From Acanthosepion lycidas (taxonomy: Eukaryota; Mollusca; Cephalopoda; Sepiida; Sepiidae): a stretch of 64,000 nt of DNA. Positions 31,381 through 44,155 of the stretch are shown here, piece by piece (within the stretch, counting starts at the first letter, position 1; every line of letters begins with the position of its first letter). Made by a program: the position numbers and the translations under genes. Under the pieces are notes generated by a model that worked only from the letters and a program-made list of their open reading frames with translations, searched no databases and was not told the DNA's origin. The DNA is taken from assembly GCA_963932145.1 (NCBI GenBank), contig OZ010600.1:50146877-50210876 (forward strand), in the 5' to 3' direction.

Positions 31381-31485
31381 CCCTGCTGCCCTCTTATGAA
31401 ACCATCTAATGAAAAAATGAATAAAAAACGGAACATAATTTTTAGCCAAAGCAATCTTTACTAAACGTTGTACAGCAAAAGACAA
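31258..31485 (-). other. Unrecognised open frame, doubtful
   Basis: A 75-codon frame without an ATG start; the first codon is TTG and the upstream frame closes soon after. The C-terminal half (KRAAGLGFGSEK, then KSPGGNIYAVVRGQG) has varied, protein-like composition, unlike the microsatellite frames nearby. The N-terminal half contains a hydrophobic stretch (NYVPFFIHFFIRWF). I do not recognise a family. The part beyond 31,380 cannot be compared because the first flank copy ends at the gap. It could be an old exon or transposon fragment, or chance. Confidence 0.15.
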
Positions 31486-32230
31486 AAATGGCTGATCATT
31501 TTATAAGGACTAAACTCTCTGCTAATAGCTTTCTAACCATTGATCTACGACGAGACCTATATCATTATTTTCATTTCGATTTTTCGTTGTCAGTGATTTA
31601 GCATTTAAATATTTCCCTGAGATTACATCCTAATAAATATTTTCCTGGCATTTTCCTTAAACAAAAGAAAGCTTCTTAAGTTTAACAATGATAACTGAAT
31701 ATTTCCTTTCATTCGCAAGGCTGTCAATTAGAATTAAAGACACACAAACATAATCGCCTTGGGATGTGAAGACAATAAACAGCTTATAGCGAAGATGAAT
31801 ACGAAATTTGGAACGCAAAGAAATTAATGTCGGACCCAAATCCTAATCGTGAATTATTAATTTGAATTTACCGATATAGAAATCTCAATTCTTTACACGA
31901 TATCAGATTTTACTGCGCAAGTCGATATATTTGCAATAAAATTGATATTAAGCAAGTAATATTGGTAACGTTTTCAGGATATCCTTATACCTATATAAGC
32001 AATACTGCATGTAAGTTTTAGTCAATCCTTATTAAAACATGTTGAATCGGATTTAATTCGTATTTTCAGCTAAACTTTTATGTTCATTCATAAGTAATTT
32101 CTGATTTCGAGAACCAAGTGTAATAACCAATGTATCTCTATAACTACTTATCACACGTGGCAGTTAAGAATAAATGTGGAGTACACTAGCATAGCTTATT
32201 TTTCTCGTAGTATTGGCAGTGTACACTGTG
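31486..32230. other. AT-rich intergenic stretch, nothing recognised
   Basis: Short chance frames only. No repeat shared with the rest of the window was noticed here. Confidence 0.5.
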
Positions 32231-32240
32231 GATAAAAGGA

Positions 32241-32390
32241 AAAAAGACTTTTCTTCTTCATGACAACGCAAGGCCGCATAAATCAAGGACAACACAATAA
32301 CAATTTTGGAACTCGGTTGGTTTGTTCGATCTTACACACCATATTCACCTGACCTTGCAGCAACCGATTTTGATCGCAGCAAAACGCTTT
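32241..32390 (+). pseudogene. Mariner transposase relic (catalytic region)
   Basis: Remnant of a Tc1/mariner-superfamily transposase, the enzyme that cuts and pastes the element at TA sites. At 32,241-32,279 the frame reads KKTFLLHDNARPH, where HDN carries the second catalytic aspartate of mariners (codon 32,262-32,264). At 32,312-32,371 another frame reads ELGWFVRSYTPYSPDLAATD, the usual context of the third aspartate (PDLA). The two aspartates are about 89 nt apart instead of the 105 nt expected for D34D spacing. With the frame change between them, this means deletion and decay. No terminal inverted repeats were found around it. The upstream DDE part and the start are absent, so it is a dead fragment. 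Confidence 0.8.
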
Positions 32391-32419
32391 GATGTGGGAA
32401 TTTTCATCTAATGAAACCC

Positions 32420-32545
32420 CGGTTCAAGAATCCACCTCGTCTCCCCTCCAATTATGGGTTAATTAATAAGACTTTTTTCAGTAAACAATTATTATCTCAA
32501 AAAATGTAACAATATTTAAAATATTTTCTGGGTTGATAAACTGTA
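32420..32545 (+). repeat. Dispersed repeat shared with 47,275-47,390
   Basis: Both places read AATCCACC, then a C-rich stretch, ATGGGTTAA, ATTATTATCTC and AATATTTTCTGGGTT in the same order with scattered changes. The family is unknown. It directly follows the mariner relic here but not at 47.3 kb. Confidence 0.65.
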
Positions 32546-32943
32546 AAAACTCAAAATTATATATAACGGTTGAATTATGAATAATTTCCATTTTGGGAAA
32601 ACAATTATAATGATAAATGTATCATCCTAACTAGTAATCATTCTACTTACCATTCGCCCGGCCGTATGTAAAAACCATATCTGCCTGCTTACGACATGAA
32701 TATCCTGCCATTGTTAAATGGAACATTTCTCAATTAACTCACTACTACACACGCTAAAAGTTGAAGACAGCCTGGCCTCAAAATATACACGAATCACAAA
32801 TGTAACCTAGTCTATAGAGCTCTATCTACCATAAACTTAATTTAAACTTAGTAACTCAAACAGGAAGGATTTTCAGATATATGTTTATATGGACTTTTAT
32901 CCTTGTTTTGGTGTGAGATTAAAAATTAAAAATCAAATTATAA

Positions 32944-32994
32944 ATTAAATTAAAATATTTGGGGTGGAACCCACCCCAAATATTTTCATTTAAT
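32944..32994. repeat. Strong hairpin with 3-nt loop
   Basis: Arms AAAATATTTGGGGTGG (32,952-32,967) and its perfect complement (32,971-32,986) around AAC, extended by 7 more pairs after one mismatch. Origin unknown; it could be the core of a fold-back element. Confidence 0.85.
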
Positions 32995-33918
32995 TTTTCT
33001 TGTTTTTCGTATAAGTGTTTTCTTTTCTGGACATAAAGAGTCTAAAAATTGTCCAAATGTTCTGCATATCCGAACGCTTTCGGCTATTCGTTTAGCTATT
33101 ATAAAGGGCTATTTTTATTTTTAACTGAATGTATGTTTTTTTTATGTATGTGTATAGAATTATAGAAATGTTTTATTTTTCTAAACACGGTCAGCACATT
33201 GTGGCCGTGTTCATAGTTGATGTTATTGAATGTTGGCTTTTTTTCTTTTTTTTTTATATGTGCTGCTATTATTTTTAGACTTTTTAACATGCGGATGAGG
33301 CTATTATGCTTGTATTTTCTACAAGTATGTTGCAGATGAAGTTTGGTAGGTTTACGTGTGTATATAAATGACTTTTAATTGAGTTATGGTCAGATAAATG
33401 TAACGAGAGTGTTCTAGATGGGAATGTTGTAATGTGTCCAATATAATTATTCATGAATGTTTTGGTCAGGAACGCAATTCCTTAAGATGCAAGTGACTAC
33501 ATGCCTATCTGAAAGACTCACGTCTGTTTTCTATTCTTTTATATCCAGTAACCCCTTGTATCTTGGCAGCTTTACCACCTTGCTTTGGGGTAAATTCGAT
33601 TTTTTTTTTTAAATAACACACACATATGGGGTATTTTTTTTTAGAAAAAATAGGTGGTTCATGATGCAATTAAATGTCTGTAGCCACCGATAAGATTGTA
33701 TCTTCTAACTTTGGGAGGTGTCTCATACAGTGGCGTATCTATGAAAAGTATCGCCCATGGCAACACATTATAATACCGACCCTATCTAAATGTTTGATAC
33801 CATAAAAATGTTCTAAGTACAAGCATTAGTTCAAAAATATAACTCAGGACTATTAATATATAAATATAATAGATCATGGTCCTTCAACACTATAATTTAT
33901 TTATTATATTTTATATTG
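32995..33918. other. AT-rich stretch, nothing firm
   Basis: No gene seen. CAGTGGCGTATCTATG at 33,729 resembles termini of some DNA transposons, but no matching opposite end was found. The 63-codon minus frame at 33,099-33,290 has the low complexity of the local AT-rich DNA. Confidence 0.5.
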
Positions 33919-34240
33919 CACAACATGTCAGGAGGCATATACTATAAAACATATTCTAACCGATTATAGGGACATTTCCTATATTACTCGACGATTTTAT
34001 CACATGATGAGTGCAGAGGACCTTTTCAAGAAGATAAAAATAGCCTACTTGAAGGAGGTTAGTCTATATCACAAATTATAGCACTAGCACTAAATGACTC
34101 TATTCTAGACGCTTAACTGGAGAATGATGCAACTAACGACCCAGAGGAGGGTTTACAAGCCAGATGTTTAATGAAATTCTTTTTGGTATTATAAAACTGA
34201 CAGAGTTAATATGCCGTTAAAATATGACAATCAACCAGTC
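33919..34240 (+). mobile_element. Jockey/I-like LINE 3' end, copy 1
   Basis: Tail of a non-LTR retrotransposon. The frame around 33,940-34,080 reads TIKHILTDYRD and, further on, AEDLFKKIKIAYLKEVSLYH. This matches the usual end of the RNase-H-bearing polyprotein in Jockey/I-type LINEs (consensus of the type VxHILLEC...DLF...FLKxxGLY). It is a direct repeat of 34,529-34,840, 610 bp away, at clear but imperfect identity. No upstream coding is left. Confidence 0.65.
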
Positions 34241-34374
34241 GTTGCATCTCATTGAAGCTAATGATGGATCCATTCTACTTATTTCTATTGTATGTGCCAT
34301 CAGGACGTGTGCGACATTGGCTCTCCACAACAGATTTCAAAACAGCTATAGAATCAAACATTCTAAGCAGGTAG

Positions 34375-34840
34375 CAAGATTTATGGAACTACCACCCAAA
34401 CAATAAACTTTATAAAATTAAAGCCGTTCTAAGAGAATCGCATCATGGCCTCAGATTTACTCGGAAAGAAAAAGTCGTCCTATCAAGAATTAGTATAGGA
34501 CACACCTATATAAACATCCTTCGAAATACACAGCATATCAGGAGTTATATACTGTAGAACGTATTCTAATCGATTGTAGCGACCTTACCCTTCGCCGTCA
34601 ACAATTTTAGCACATGACTACTCTAGAGGATGTTTTCAAAAATATCAAAATAGGGACTTAGCCTACTTGAAAGAGGTTGGTCTATACTACAAATTATAGC
34701 ATTAAATAACGCCGTTTTAGAGGCATAACAGGAGAATGATGCAACCTTAGACCCAAAGCCAGATGTTTAATGAAAATCTTTTCGGTATTAAATAATTGAG
34801 AGAGCTGATATGCAATTAAAACAGAATATTCAATCAATAT
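34375..34840 (+). mobile_element. Jockey/I-like LINE 3' end, copy 2
   Basis: A longer piece of the same family. At 34,375-34,520 the frame reads LWNYHPNNKLYKIKAV and then RKEKVVLSRISIGHTYI, the well-known NKLxxIKP...REExVLxRLRIGHT region at the end of the RNase H domain. After frame changes it continues ERILIDCSDLTLRRQQF and LEDVFKNIKIG, matching copy 1. The missing cysteine pair region between IGHT and the ILIDC motif shows a deletion. It is a 5'-truncated, decayed LINE and the family assignment is by motif only. Confidence 0.7.
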
Positions 34841-36295
34841 TATATTTCATTTGACAGAAACTTAAATTTTGACAATATAATGGTACCACATGAATATATA
34901 CTTTTACAAAATTATAACATAACAATTATCACAAAAATAGAATTCTTTAAGGAATATCATCTCAGACGATAAGAAAGTGTGGTTTAATTGTCCTTTGGAT
35001 TTTAACTAAGAAAAAATAATAAATTATGATATAATTGCAGCACAAGAAAACAATATTTTATCATATCATATTACAATTATATCTTTTAGAGTTTCAATAC
35101 ACATAAAACTCTCCACAAAGACGAATATTTTTAATAATATTTTAAATCTGTGTTTTCATCTTTATGACCCATTTTTGGTATCAAAAAATTTCAGGCCCAC
35201 ATAATTACAAATAGAAATTTCATGTAGCAGGAAATAAATATTATTTACAAAAGCAAAATGTAGTAGAAAATATAAATGCTGACTAATGACTACACTGCTG
35301 CTAGTGTCTGTCTGTCAGATTTTCAAGCTGAACTTCCAAGCTTCAAGCGTAAGTCTCTTCTCTTTTCAATCAGCAATAAATTTTCCTTGGGTCAACTCCA
35401 GGCCCATTAAAAAAATTTCTCAGCCCCACTTGTGGGCCTAAGGGCCTACGTAGGGAATCAATATTTTCAATGTTTCCCCGAGAAGTTTTAAAATTATAAA
35501 TGACCCCACAAGACGAAGTGTTTTAATAAGTTATTGCACCGAACTGCAAAAAGATAAAGGGAAACAAAGAACTGAAGATGTTGGTTAGAACTAAAACTCT
35601 TTTATTGATGCAAATGTGTCAATCACAACCGCTCAACATCGAGGTCATCATAACCTATCGTTGGCAATATTCGACACTGACAGGCTGCCGGTGTTGAATG
35701 TCACAAGATGATTTAGTACATATCTAATTAATGCATATTACACTACAAATTATTTGTCCAGTGTTCTGTCATGTTGTGGCAACCATGTCAGTAACCAATT
35801 CGTCATACCGTAGATACAACGCTGGACAGATATTGCCAACGACTTAGCCATTAAACTATGGAGGCTTCTCGTCAGCTGAGATTGAAATCTTTGTCATCCA
35901 AATATTCTGATCCGATTTACAAGACAGAGTCCAAAAGCGTTTAAGCTCAAATCTTATTGGAAGCCATGAATTTATTCCGTAATAGTGCTGCTTACTTCAA
36001 CGATCGTAAAATGTAAAAACGACCCAAGTGTTGCGTAGAAAAGCAATGATAATACAATAAGAAATAAACACGTCCAAAGTTGATCAATGAAACACATCAT
36101 TTCAGAAAGTCAGAACATTTCTGCATTTATAAGTCGATTATGATTCCCATTAGCAAAATAATAAAAGCCTCGTTCATAACTGACGGGCTCCCAAGGCCAA
36201 GGAACGCAAGTGCAAATATCGTGGGAGGCTATGTTGTTATTTATCAATCACACGGATTAGGTAAAGGATGCTGTATGTAAAAAGTGACGCAAACT
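34841..36295. other. Intergenic stretch, nothing recognised
   Basis: AT-rich with a slightly more GC-rich piece at 35,390-35,460 (GGGCCTAAGGGCCTAC). A 66-codon plus frame at 36,080-36,280 has no recognisable family. No repeat link to other parts of the window was noticed. Confidence 0.5.
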
Positions 36296-39200
36296 TGGGG
36301 GAAATAAATGAAAAACACATAAGATGAAAGAAAACTAGTCAAAAATGAATAATAATTGCCAATGCTTCATCTAAGGAATTCAGACAACTTAAGACTATTA
36401 CGTCTATTACTATTAAGTGTAAAGCAATAGAAATAAAATGAAAGAAACACTAGTCAAAAATGAATAATAATTGCCAATGCTTCATCAAAGAAATTCAGAC
36501 AACTTAAGACTATTACGTCTATTGCTATTAAGTGTAAAGCAATAGAAATAAGATGAAAGAAACACTAGTCAAAAATGAATAATAATTGCCAATGCTTCAT
36601 CAAAGAAATTCAGACAACTTAAGACTATTACGTCTATTACTATTAAGTGTAAAGCAATAGAAACAAGATGAAAGAAATACTAGTCAAAAATTATTTTCTA
36701 TTAAATGTAGAGAAATGCTTGTCAAAAAATAATAATATCGACAATTCCTTTTTTTTAATACAACGAAACATTTGGTTAAATAGAAATAAGATGAAAGAAA
36801 TACTAGTCAAAAATTAATAATAATTGCCAATGCTTCATCTAAGGAATTCAGACAACTTAAGACTATTACGTCTATTACTATTAAGTGTAAAGCAATAGAA
36901 ATAAGATGAAAGAAATACTAGTCAAAAATGAATAATAATTGCCAATGCTTCATCAAAGAAATTCAGACAACTTAAGACTATTACGTCTATTACTATTAAG
37001 TGTAAAGCAATAGAAATAAAATGAAAGAAATACTAGTCAAAAATGAATAATATTTGCCAATTATTCATCAAAGGAATTCAGACAACTTAAGACTATTACG
37101 TCTATTACTATTAAATGAAAAGCAATATAAATAAGATGAAAGAAATACTAGTCAAAAATGAATAATAATTGCCAATGCTTCATCAAAGAAATTCAGACAA
37201 CTTAAGACTATTACGTCTATTACTATTAAGTGTAAAGCAATAGAAATAAGATGAAAGAAATACTAGTCAAAAATGAATAATAATTGCCATTGCTTCATCA
37301 AAGAAATTCAGACAACTTAAGACTATTACGTCTATTACTATTAAGTGTAAAGCAATAGAAATAAGATGAAAGAAATACTAGTCAAAAATGAATAATAATT
37401 GCCATTGCTTCATCAAAGAAATTCAGACAACTTAAGACTATTACGTCTATTACTATTAAGTGTAAAGCAATAGAAATAAGATGAAAGAAATACTAGTCAA
37501 AAATGAATAATAATTGCCATTGCTTCATCAAAGAAATTCAGACAACGTAAGACTATTACGTCTATTACTATTAAGTGTAAAGCAATAGAAATAAGATGAA
37601 AGAAATACTAGTCAAAAATGAATAATAATTGCCAATGCTTCATCAAAGAAATTCAGACAACTTAAGACTATTACGTCTATTACTATTAAGTGTAAAGCAA
37701 TAGAAATAAGATGAAAGAAATACTAGTCAAAAATGAATAATAATTGCCATTGCTTCATCAAAGAAATTCAGACAACTTAAGACTATTACGTCTATTACTA
37801 TGAAGTGTAAAGCAATAGAAATAAGATGAAAGAAATACTAGTCAAAAATGAATAATAATTGCCAATTATTCATCAAAGGAATTCAGACAACTTAAGACTA
37901 TTATGTCTATTACTATTAAATGAAAAGCAATATAAATAAGATGAAAGAAATACTAGTCAAAAATGAATAATAATTGCCAATGCTTCATCAAAGAAATTCA
38001 GACAACTTAAGACTATTACGTCTATTACTATTAAGTGTAAAGCAATAGAAATAAGCTGAAAGAAATACTAGTCAAAAATGAATAATAATTGCCATTGCTT
38101 CATCAAAGAAATTCAGACAACTTAAGACTATTACGTCTATTACTATTAAGTGTAAAGCAATAGAAATAAGATGAAAGAAATACTAGTCAAAAATGAATAA
38201 TAATTGCCATTGCTTCATCAAAGAAATTCAGACAACGTAAGACTATTACGTCTATTACTATTAAGTGTAAAGCAATAGAAATAAGATGAAAGAAATACTA
38301 GTCAAAAATGAATAATAATTGCCAATGTTTCATCAAAGAAATTCAGACAACTTAAGACTATTACGTCTATTACTATTAAGTGTAAAGCAATAGAAATAAG
38401 ATGAAAGAAATACTAGTCAAAAATGAATAATAATTGCCATTGCTTCATCAAAGAAATTCAGACAACTTAAGACTATTACGTCTATTACTATGAAGTGTAA
38501 AGCAATAGAAATAAGATGAAAGAAATACTAGTCAAAAATGAATAATAATTGCCAATTATTCATCAAAGGAATTCAGACAACTTAAGACTATTATGTCTAT
38601 TACTATTAAATGAAAAGCAATATAAATAAGATGAAAGAAATACTAGTCAAAAATGAATAATAATTGCCAATGCTTCATCAAAGAAATTCAGACAACTTAA
38701 GACTATTACGTCTATTACTATTAAGTGTAAAGCAATAGAAATAAGATGAAAGAAATACTAGTCAAAAATGAATAATAATTGCCATTGCTTCATCAAAAAA
38801 ATTCAGACAACTTAAGACTATTACGTCTATTACTATTAAGTGTAAAGCAATAGAAATAAGATGAAAGAAATACTAGTCAAAAATGAATAATAATTGCCAA
38901 TTATTCATCAAAGGAATTCAGACAACTTAAGACTATTATGTCTATTACTATTAAATGAAAAGCAATATAAATAAGATGAAAGAAATACTAGTCAAAAATG
39001 AATAATAATTGCCAATGCTTCATCAAAGAAATTCAGACAACTTAAGACTATTACGTCTATTACTATTAAGTGTAAAGCAATAGAAATAAGATGAAAGAAA
39101 TACTAGTCAAAAATGAATAATAATTGCCATTGCTTCATCAAAGAAATTCAGACAACTTAAGACTATTACGTCTGTTACTATTAAGTGTAAAGCAATATAA

Positions 39201-41873
39201 ATAAGATGAAAGAAATACTAGTCAAAAATGAATAATAATTGCCATTGCTTCATCAAAGAAATTCAGACAACTTAAGACTATTACGTCTATTACTATTAAG
39301 TGTAAAGCAATAGAAATAAGATGAAAGAAATACTAGTCAAAAATGAATAATAATTGCCATTGCTTCATCAAAGAAATTCAGACAACTTAAGACTATTACG
39401 TCTATTACTATTAAGTGTAAAGCAATAGAAATAAGATGAAAGAAATACTAGTCAAAAATGAATAATAATTGCCAATGCTTCATCAAAGGAATTCAGACAA
39501 CTTAAGACTATTACGTCTATTACTATTAAGTGTAAAGCAATAGAAATAAGATGAAAGAAATACTAGTCAAAAATGAATAATAATTGCCAATTATTCATCA
39601 AAGGAATTCAGACAACTTAAGACTATTACGTCTATTACTATTAAATGAAAAGCAATATAAATAAGATGAAAGAAATACTAGTCAAAAATGAATAATAATT
39701 GCCATTGCTTCATCAAAGAAATTCAGACAACTTAAGACTATTACGTCTATTACTATTAAGTGTAAAGCAATAGAAATAAGATGAAAGAAATACTAGTCAA
39801 AAATGAATAATAATTGCCATTGCTTCATCAAAGAAATTCAGACAACTTAAGACTATTACGTCTATTACTATTAAGTGTAAAGCAATAGAAATAAGATGAA
39901 AGAAATACTAGTCAAAAATGAATAATAATTGCCAATGGTTCATCAAAGAAATTCAGACAACTTAAGACTATTACGTCTATTACTATTAAGTGTAAAGCAA
40001 TAGAAATAAGATGAAAGAAATACTAGTCAAAAATGAATAATAATTGCCAATTATTCATCAAAGGAATTCAGACAACTTAAGACTATTACGTCTATTACTA
40101 TTAAGTGTAAAGCAATAGAAATAAGATGAAAGAAATACTAGTCAAAAATGAATAATAATTGCCAATTATTCATCAAAGGAATTCAGACAACTTAAGACTA
40201 TTACGTCTATTACTATTAAGTGTAAAGCAATAGAAATAAGATGAAAGAAATACTAGTCAAAAATGAATAATAATTGCCAATTATTCATCAAAGGAATTCA
40301 GACAACTTAAGACTATTACGTCTATTACTATTAAATGAAAAGCAATATAAATAAGATGAAAGAAATACTAGTCAAAAATGAATAATAATTGCCAATTATT
40401 CATCAAAGGAATTCAGACAACTTAAGACTATTACGTCTATTACTATTAAGTGTAAAGCAATAGAAATAAGATGAAAGAAATACTAGTCAAAAATGAATAA
40501 TAATTGCCATTGCTTCATCAAAGAAATTCAGACAACTTAAGACTATTACGTCTATTACTATTAAGTGTAAAGCAATAGAAATAAGATGAAAGAAATACTA
40601 GTCAAAAATGAATAATAATTGCCAATGCTTCATCAAAGGAATTCAGACAACTTAAGACTATTACGTCTATTACTATTAAGTGTAAAGCAATAGAAATAAG
40701 ATGAAAGAAATACTAGTCAAAAATGAATAATAATTGCCAATTATTCATCAAAGGAATTCAGACAACTTAAGACTATTACGTCTATTACTATTAAATGAAA
40801 AGCAATATAAATAAGATGAAAGAAATACTAGTCAAAAATGAATAATAATTGCCATTGCTTCATCAAAGAAATTCAGACAACTTAAGACTATTACGTCTAT
40901 TACTATTAAGTGTAAAGCAATAGAAATAAGATGAAAGAAATACTAGTCAAAAATGAATAATAATTGCCATTGCTTCATCAAAGAAATTCAGACAACTTAA
41001 GACTATTACGTCTATTACTATTAAGTGTAAAGCAATAGAAATAAGATGAAAGAAATACTAGTCAAAAATGAATAATAATTGCCAATGGTTCATCAAAGAA
41101 ATTCAGACAACTTAAGACTATTACGTCTATTACTATTAAGTGTAAAGCAATAGAAATAAGATGAAAGAAATACTAGTCAAAAATGAATAATAATTGCCAA
41201 TTATTCATCAAAGGAATTCAGACAACTTAAGACTATTACGTCTATTACTATTAAGTGTAAAGCAATAGAAATAAGATGAAAGAAATACTAGTCAAAAATG
41301 AATAATAATTGCCAATTATTCATCAAAGGAATTCAGACAACTTAAGACTATTACGTCTATTACTATTAAGTGTAAAGCAATAGAAATAAGATGAAAGAAA
41401 TACTAGTCAAAAATGAATAATAATTGCCAATTATTCATCAAAGGAATTCAGACAACTTAAGACTATTACGTCTATTACTATTAAATGAAAAGCAATATAA
41501 ATAAGATGAAAGAAATACTAGTCAAAAATGAATAATAATTGCCAATTATTCATCAAAGGAATTCAGACAACTTAAGACTATTACGTCTATTACTATTAAG
41601 TGTAAAGCAATAGAAATAAGCTGAAAGAAATACTAGTCAAAAATGAATAATAATTGCCATTGCTTCATCAAAGAAATTCAGACAACTTAAGACTATTACG
41701 TCTATTACTATTAAATGAAAAGCAATATAAATAAGATGAAAGAAATACTAGTCAAAAATGAATAATAATTGCCAATGCTTCATCAAAGAAATTCAGACAA
41801 CTTAAGACTATTACGTCTATTACTATTAAGTGTAAAGCAATAGAAATAAGATGAAAGAAATACTAGTCAAAAA
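36296..41873. repeat. 115-bp satellite array (about 48 copies)
   Basis: Second satellite, unrelated by eye to the 121-bp one. The unit contains GATGAAAGAAATACTAGTC, AATGAATAATAATTGCC, ATTCAGACAACTTAAGAC and TATTACGTCTATTACTATT, with a period of 115 bp (36,341, 36,456, 36,571). Three main unit types differ at CCAATGCTTC / CCATTGCTTC / CCAATTATTC and at TAAGTGTAAAGCAATAG / TAAATGAAAAGCAATAT. Higher-order periods are visible: GACAACGTAA at 37,541 and 38,231 (690 bp, 6 units) and CCAATGGTT at 39,932 and 41,082 (1,150 bp, 10 units). No coding content. Confidence 0.96.
36691..36771. repeat. Array exit sequence embedded inside the array
   Basis: An 81-bp non-satellite stretch (TTCTATTAAATGTAGAGAAA, then TCGACAATTCC and TACAACGAAACATT) interrupts the 115-bp array near its left end and recurs almost unchanged at 41,874-41,956, where the array ends. 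Confidence 0.92.
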
Positions 41874-41956
41874 TTAATTTCTATTAAATGTAGAGAAATG
41901 CTTGTCAAAAAATAATAATATCGACAATTCCTTTTTTTTTAATACAACGAAACATT
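41874..41956. repeat. Array exit sequence, right boundary
   Basis: Second copy of the stretch at 36,691-36,771. It forms the true right boundary of the 115-bp array and continues into unique sequence at 41,957. Confidence 0.92.
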
Positions 41957-42178
41957 CTTAATTGTTATCCCATGACAAAATAAATTCAAACTTTCTTTTT
42001 CAATGCATGTTGATGAGAATTTAATCAATTAATCGATACTTTTAATGCGGATTAAATTTTCTGGACACTTTGGCCCATTTAATCCTTGCTATGACACAAA
42101 GTTTTCGATCTGATTTGTCGGTGATCGATACTGGCGTATTATAGAATTATTTCTTCTGTATATATATTTTTTCCTCAT

Positions 42179-42181
<3 letters not shown>

Positions 42182-42244
<63 letters not shown>
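42182..42244. repeat. (TA)n(GT)n compound microsatellite
   Basis: TA run 42,182-42,213 followed directly by a GT run to 42,244. Confidence 0.97.
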
Positions 42245-42248
<4 letters not shown>

Positions 42249-42402
42249 ATGTTGTATATTTGTGTGATATGAACAGCTGCGTTTTACGACACGCTCCGCC
42301 ATTTTATTATGTTGTTCTATATCTACTTCTTTGTTTTGGTTAAGACTGTCCTTAGATTAGATGGAACGTTGCCGCACTTGTGTTTCTTAAAAAATAAGAA
42401 AT

Positions 42403-42447
<45 letters not shown>
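42403..42447. repeat. (GATA)n microsatellite
   Basis: About eleven GATA units. A second GATA array lies at 54,015-54,066. Confidence 0.97.
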
Positions 42448-44149
42448 CGTTATTAAAATAAAAAGGAAGAGTATAAAGAATTTATACAGAAAATATTCTG
42501 AAAATATTTCAGTGCTTTTGCAATTTCTTTTAAATTCACTTAGATTTTATATCAAAACATTTCTCTTTCTACCAATATTATTTAGTGGAATTAATGCACA
42601 CGACTGTAAAATTGATTTGAACATTTTAATGTTCTAACGTTATTACATTAAACGTTTATATACGCAATTCTTGTGGCCTTGTTCCATATATTTTGTTCGT
42701 TTCATCATGTAAAGTTTATCACGCTTGTATAACATATTTAGAAACGCTGCACAGTAAAATTAAGATTATTATGCTTTCAAAGGATTCGTTTCTGACACAG
42801 ATGTTCGAATGAAAGCAATACTCGTAATCTAGTTATGTGACTTAAGTACACGTAAGTTTGACGTGGTTCTGACTAGGAAGCAATATATAAAGCAAACAGT
42901 TCTAGTAACAAAATATATAAGTCAGTGTCAGCTTGCTGAAATATCTACGCTCGCAAGATATGGGGATTTACTTCAACTGCGTTGTTGGATTTGGTCAGAT
43001 AAGACATAAGTTTTATACCTTATAAATTGTTTAACTCATACGATTTCTTCGATCTTACTCGATCTCGCTTTCTCGCCCTCTCGTCCGAATGAATAAAATT
43101 AGAATAATTCCTTCTCTACTCTAACAAGATTTTGACCAAGGTTTCCACAAGCTTTCTTTATACTGCACTAGTTTTGCAGATCAATTTTTATACGAAATTC
43201 CACCCAGTAGAACGCTCGAATATCACTCAAGTTACAGAGCTACAGTCGAAATGGCTGAGGTGTGTGAAGTAAACGCAAGAGAAAGTGGTTGTAATTAAAA
43301 ATTAAGAATAGAAAAAGATTGATCCTTGACTTATAGAGGAAACATCTACACGCTTGTCTTTTCAATAAAGCGGCAATTCTTGGGAAAAACATGAGCAGAA
43401 ATTGTGATCTTAGTTCATTTTTTATTATACTTACTGGAGTGGTACAAGAAACCAAACATATTTTTTGTCTCTTTAGCAAAGGATTGTTAATACGAGTTCC
43501 GCTTGGGGTCTGTGGATGTTTTGGATTTTAACATCCAGAAAATGAAACCCACAAAATCATGCATCACCGTTGTTGACAAAGAAATGGGTTTGCCTATCGT
43601 TCGGTTCACAATCTTTCCCCTAAACTCTGAAATTTTACTTATTATTTTTTCCTCAATAGTTGTAGATACGTTCACCTGCCACCCGGTCCACACTCCTTCA
43701 TAGTCTTTTGAACAGGAGTAGAGGTTTATCCTTTGTTTCCTGTTTACCGTTTGGTTTCCGATTCCTTCTCATGTCTGTTCATTTTCTCGGGTTTCCCCAA
43801 TCACGACAATCTTTACCTCTTCAAGCCTAGAGTTAACCGTTATCTTTCTTTCCTACATAATATCGCAGAAATGCATTTTTAACACCGAGGTAGGTGTTTT
43901 GATTAGATATTGACAGAGTGACAAGTTTATCTATTTTTTTTTCTACGGGGGACATATATGTAAAAAGTACATGAGGAATATAACGTGGGCGCATTTTTGA
44001 AGAATATCTAACTACCCAGTAACCCTTAAAATTTTTGAAAATATTTTCCGTAATCTAAGGTTTTATCGCATTTTAGTAAATTTCAAATATACTATCGTTA
44101 CTGCTCTTATTTTCTGATAATATTACTTTTTCACTTCTTGACCTATCTT
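42448..44149. other. Intergenic stretch, nothing firm
   Basis: Overlapping short frames lie at 43,240-43,479 (minus), 43,487-43,693 (minus) and 43,503-43,703 (plus), but none has a recognisable domain. The opposed frames over the same DNA suggest chance. The stretch 43,820-43,855 shares GTTAACCGTTATCTT with 60,071-60,090, a weak hint of a dispersed repeat. Confidence 0.45.
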
Positions 44150-44155
44150 ACGCTC

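Noticed and set aside
33727-33770. DNA transposon end CAGTGGCGTATC
   Set aside because: No inverted partner or target duplication was found in the window.
36296-41873. Common origin of the 115-bp and 121-bp satellites
   Set aside because: Direct and inverted comparison of the consensus units by eye shows only AT-rich chance matches.
43240-43703. Protein genes on both strands at 43.2-43.7 kb
   Set aside because: The frames are short, overlap on opposite strands and have no recognisable domain or gene context.
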